From Gemmatimonadaceae bacterium (GTDB lineage: Bacteria > Gemmatimonadota > Gemmatimonadetes > Gemmatimonadales > Gemmatimonadaceae): a DNA stretch of 64,000 bases. The DNA is taken from the NCBI GenBank assembly GCA_025362035.1, contig JANYIN010000107.1, positions 1-64,000 on the forward strand, in the 5' to 3' direction. Position 1 is the stretch's first letter. Every line of letters begins with the position of its first letter. The position numbers and the translations under genes were made by a program. The notes under the pieces are model-generated. The model was given only the letters and a program-made list of their open reading frames with translations. It had not been told where the DNA came from and did not search any database. Shown one piece after another: positions 62,680 to 64,000 of the stretch.

Positions 62680-64000
62680 TGGAGCCTCTTGCCGAGCGCT
62701 GCGCCGGTACGATGCGCGCTTCAGTCGGCGCGTGAACCGGTTGTGGCTGGTGACGAAGGTACGCGATGAACGCATCGAGGTCGGTGACGGAGAGAATCTC
62801 AGTACGAAGCGCGCCGGCGGTGACAGCCAGTCCGTCGCCACCCGTTGCCAGAAAATCGTTCAGGATGAGGACATACTGCTCGTCATCCTGCAGCTCTCGA
62901 CCATTCTGCAGCCGCGCAGAAACCAGGCGCGGTCCGCTGGTCCGGGTGGAGTCGTAGGTGAGGAGCGCTCCGCTCACGTGCACGCTGGGTCGCGCGGCCA
63001 CCAACTTCTCGAAATAGGACCGCAGCGACGTCCCGCGAACCGTCACGCGAAAGATCAGGTTGCCGAACGGCTGCACCTCGAACAGCGAACCATACGTGGC
63101 CACCCCGGCGCGCAGGTTTGCGCGAATCCCGCCATTGTTCATGACGGCCACGTCGCCCCCGCCTTCCGCCCGCATCGCATCCGCGATGAGATTGCCCAGC
63201 GGATACTGCGCCCCCGTGCGATTGAGATCGGTTTCGAACGTCGCTACCGGCCGGTTCACAAGCGGTGCGACCCTGGACACCGCTTCCGCCACTAGGCCGG
63301 CGACGATCGGATCAGCGGCGACAGAATCGGGAAGTACGTCCTGGACGCGATGGGTGTTACGATCACGACCGAGGTCGATCGTTTCCAACGCGGTGCCGCT
63401 GGAGCGGGCCTGTACCACCGGGACCCCATTGATCGTGGCATCGACAAGCGAATGAGTGTGTCCACTCACCACCGCGTCGATCGGCTCGTGCAGCCTGCGC
63501 ACGAGGTCGATGATCTCGCCCTTGCACGACGTCGCGCCGTCGCGGTCACAGTAGGCGCCGGCGTGCGCGATGACGATGACGTAATCCGCGCCTCGTTTTC
63601 GCAGCCGTTGCGCGAGACTGTCGACGATCGGCACCGGGTCGAGAAACCTCAGGTTGCTCACGTTCGAGGTCTTGGTCGTGGACGGCGTGGACACCGTGGC
63701 GATGCCGATTACGCCGACCTTGAGCGCGCCGCGCGCAATCAGGGTATCGCCCCGGATCCATGGGACGCCCCGTCCGTCCGCGAAGCGGACATTTGCGCCG
63801 AGAATGGCGTATCGTGCCTCACGCATTCTGGCGAACAGCGTATCCTGCCCCCAGTCGAACTCGTGGTTTCCCAGCGCGGACGCCGCGTAGCCGATCTGGT
63901 TGAAGATCGTCACGACGGGCTGGCCGAACGCCAGATTCGACGCCGGAGTGCCCTGGAACTCGTCCCCGCCATCGAGGATGACCGACTCACACGCGGGCGC
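62672..64000 (-). CDS. 5'-nucleotidase/UDP-sugar hydrolase family metallophosphatase (5' end outside window)
   Basis: Partial; the first codons lie beyond base 64000. At least 442 residues are seen. The metallophosphoesterase part has DGGDEFQGTP (metal site), SALGNHEFDWG, VIGIATVST, VIVIAHAGAYCDRDG and VSGHTHSLVDATING. The 5'-nucleotidase C-terminal domain follows (NLIADAMRAEGGGDVAVMNN, GGIRANLRAG, VQPFGNLIFRVTVRG, NDFLATGGDG). Members are usually exported and release nucleosides from nucleotides such as AMP. With add and punA downstream it completes AMP to adenosine to inosine to hypoxanthine. The signal sequence cannot be seen. Confidence 0.93.
   Translation of the reverse strand, partial: APACESVILDGGDEFQGTPASNLAFGQPVVTIFNQIGYAASALGNHEFDWGQDTLFARMREARYAILGANVRFADGRGVPWIRGDTLIARGALKVGVIGIATVSTPSTTKTSNVSNLRFLDPVPIVDSLAQRLRKRGADYVIVIAHAGAYCDRDGATSCKGEIIDLVRRLHEPIDAVVSGHTHSLVDATINGVPVVQARSSGTALETIDLGRDRNTHRVQDVLPDSVAADPIVAGLVAEAVSRVAPLVNRPVATFETDLNRTGAQYPLGNLIADAMRAEGGGDVAVMNNGGIRANLRAGVATYGSLFEVQPFGNLIFRVTVRGTSLRSYFEKLVAARPSVHVSGALLTYDSTRTSGPRLVSARLQNGRELQDDEQYVLILNDFLATGGDGLAVTAGALRTEILSVTDLDAFIAYLRHQPQPVHAPTEARIVPAQRSARGSNE

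Overview
This 64 kb window is high-GC, densely packed bacterial chromosome from a didermic (two-membrane) organism. RND pumps with TolC-type outer-membrane channels, several lipoproteins and a SusC/SusD pair all indicate an outer membrane. SusC/SusD genes in a high-GC genome, together with the general gene content, fit Gemmatimonadota best; this is inference from gene content and not proof. No insertion sequence, prophage, CRISPR array or rRNA gene was seen. Most genes are chromosomal housekeeping genes, and many neighbours overlap by 4 nt (ATGA or GTGA).

Layout. 33-4172 (minus): a PP2C phosphatase, a triple-FHA membrane protein and an ABC exporter. 4298-7655 (plus): a small GlsB/YeaQ-type membrane protein, uvrA and tRNA-Asn. 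7720-10556 (minus): a chemoreceptor overlapping a periplasmic-binding lipoprotein. 10724-13614 (plus): purE-purK and a secreted GSG-repeat protein. 13641-16846 (minus): a degenerate NtrC-like regulator, uppS and a winged-helix/membrane-protein pair. 16984-19329 (plus): holB, moaC and a lytic transglycosylase, which meets a second, LysM-containing lytic transglycosylase tail to tail at 19330. 21276-23851 (plus): a class A beta-lactamase-like protein, rpiB, a response regulator and a PAP2 phosphatase.

23883-39220 is a 15 kb block of efflux genes, all on the minus strand. It holds two outer-membrane factors, two membrane-fusion proteins and three RND permeases; the last three genes have the MdtA-MdtB-MdtC order. 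A sensor kinase with an RsbRD-like N-terminus lies upstream (39378-40697), head to head with tRNA-Lys. A SusC/SusD pair follows at 41174-45918. 46121-52083 (minus) is a translation/secretion cluster: ffh, rpsP, rimM, trmD, an unexplained ~1 kb gap, rplS, rnhB and a 2,4-dienoyl-CoA-reductase-like SDR. Then come lon (plus) and, on the minus strand, TrmH methyltransferase, prepilin peptidase, a ClpA-type single-ring AAA+ protein and an HExxH lipoprotein. M48 peptidase and thiD are on the plus strand. The right edge is a purine-nucleoside salvage operon: 5'-nucleotidase (cut by the window), a small unknown protein, adenosine deaminase and purine nucleoside phosphorylase.

I found no single dramatic new system. 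The most interesting items are the chemoreceptor/binding-protein pair, the regulator that has lost the sigma-54 contact motif, the three-permease efflux block, the D1-only Clp-like ATPase joined to a lipoprotein peptidase, the small unknown protein inside the purine salvage operon, and the gap in the trmD-rplS operon. All functions are read from motifs by eye; no database search was run.
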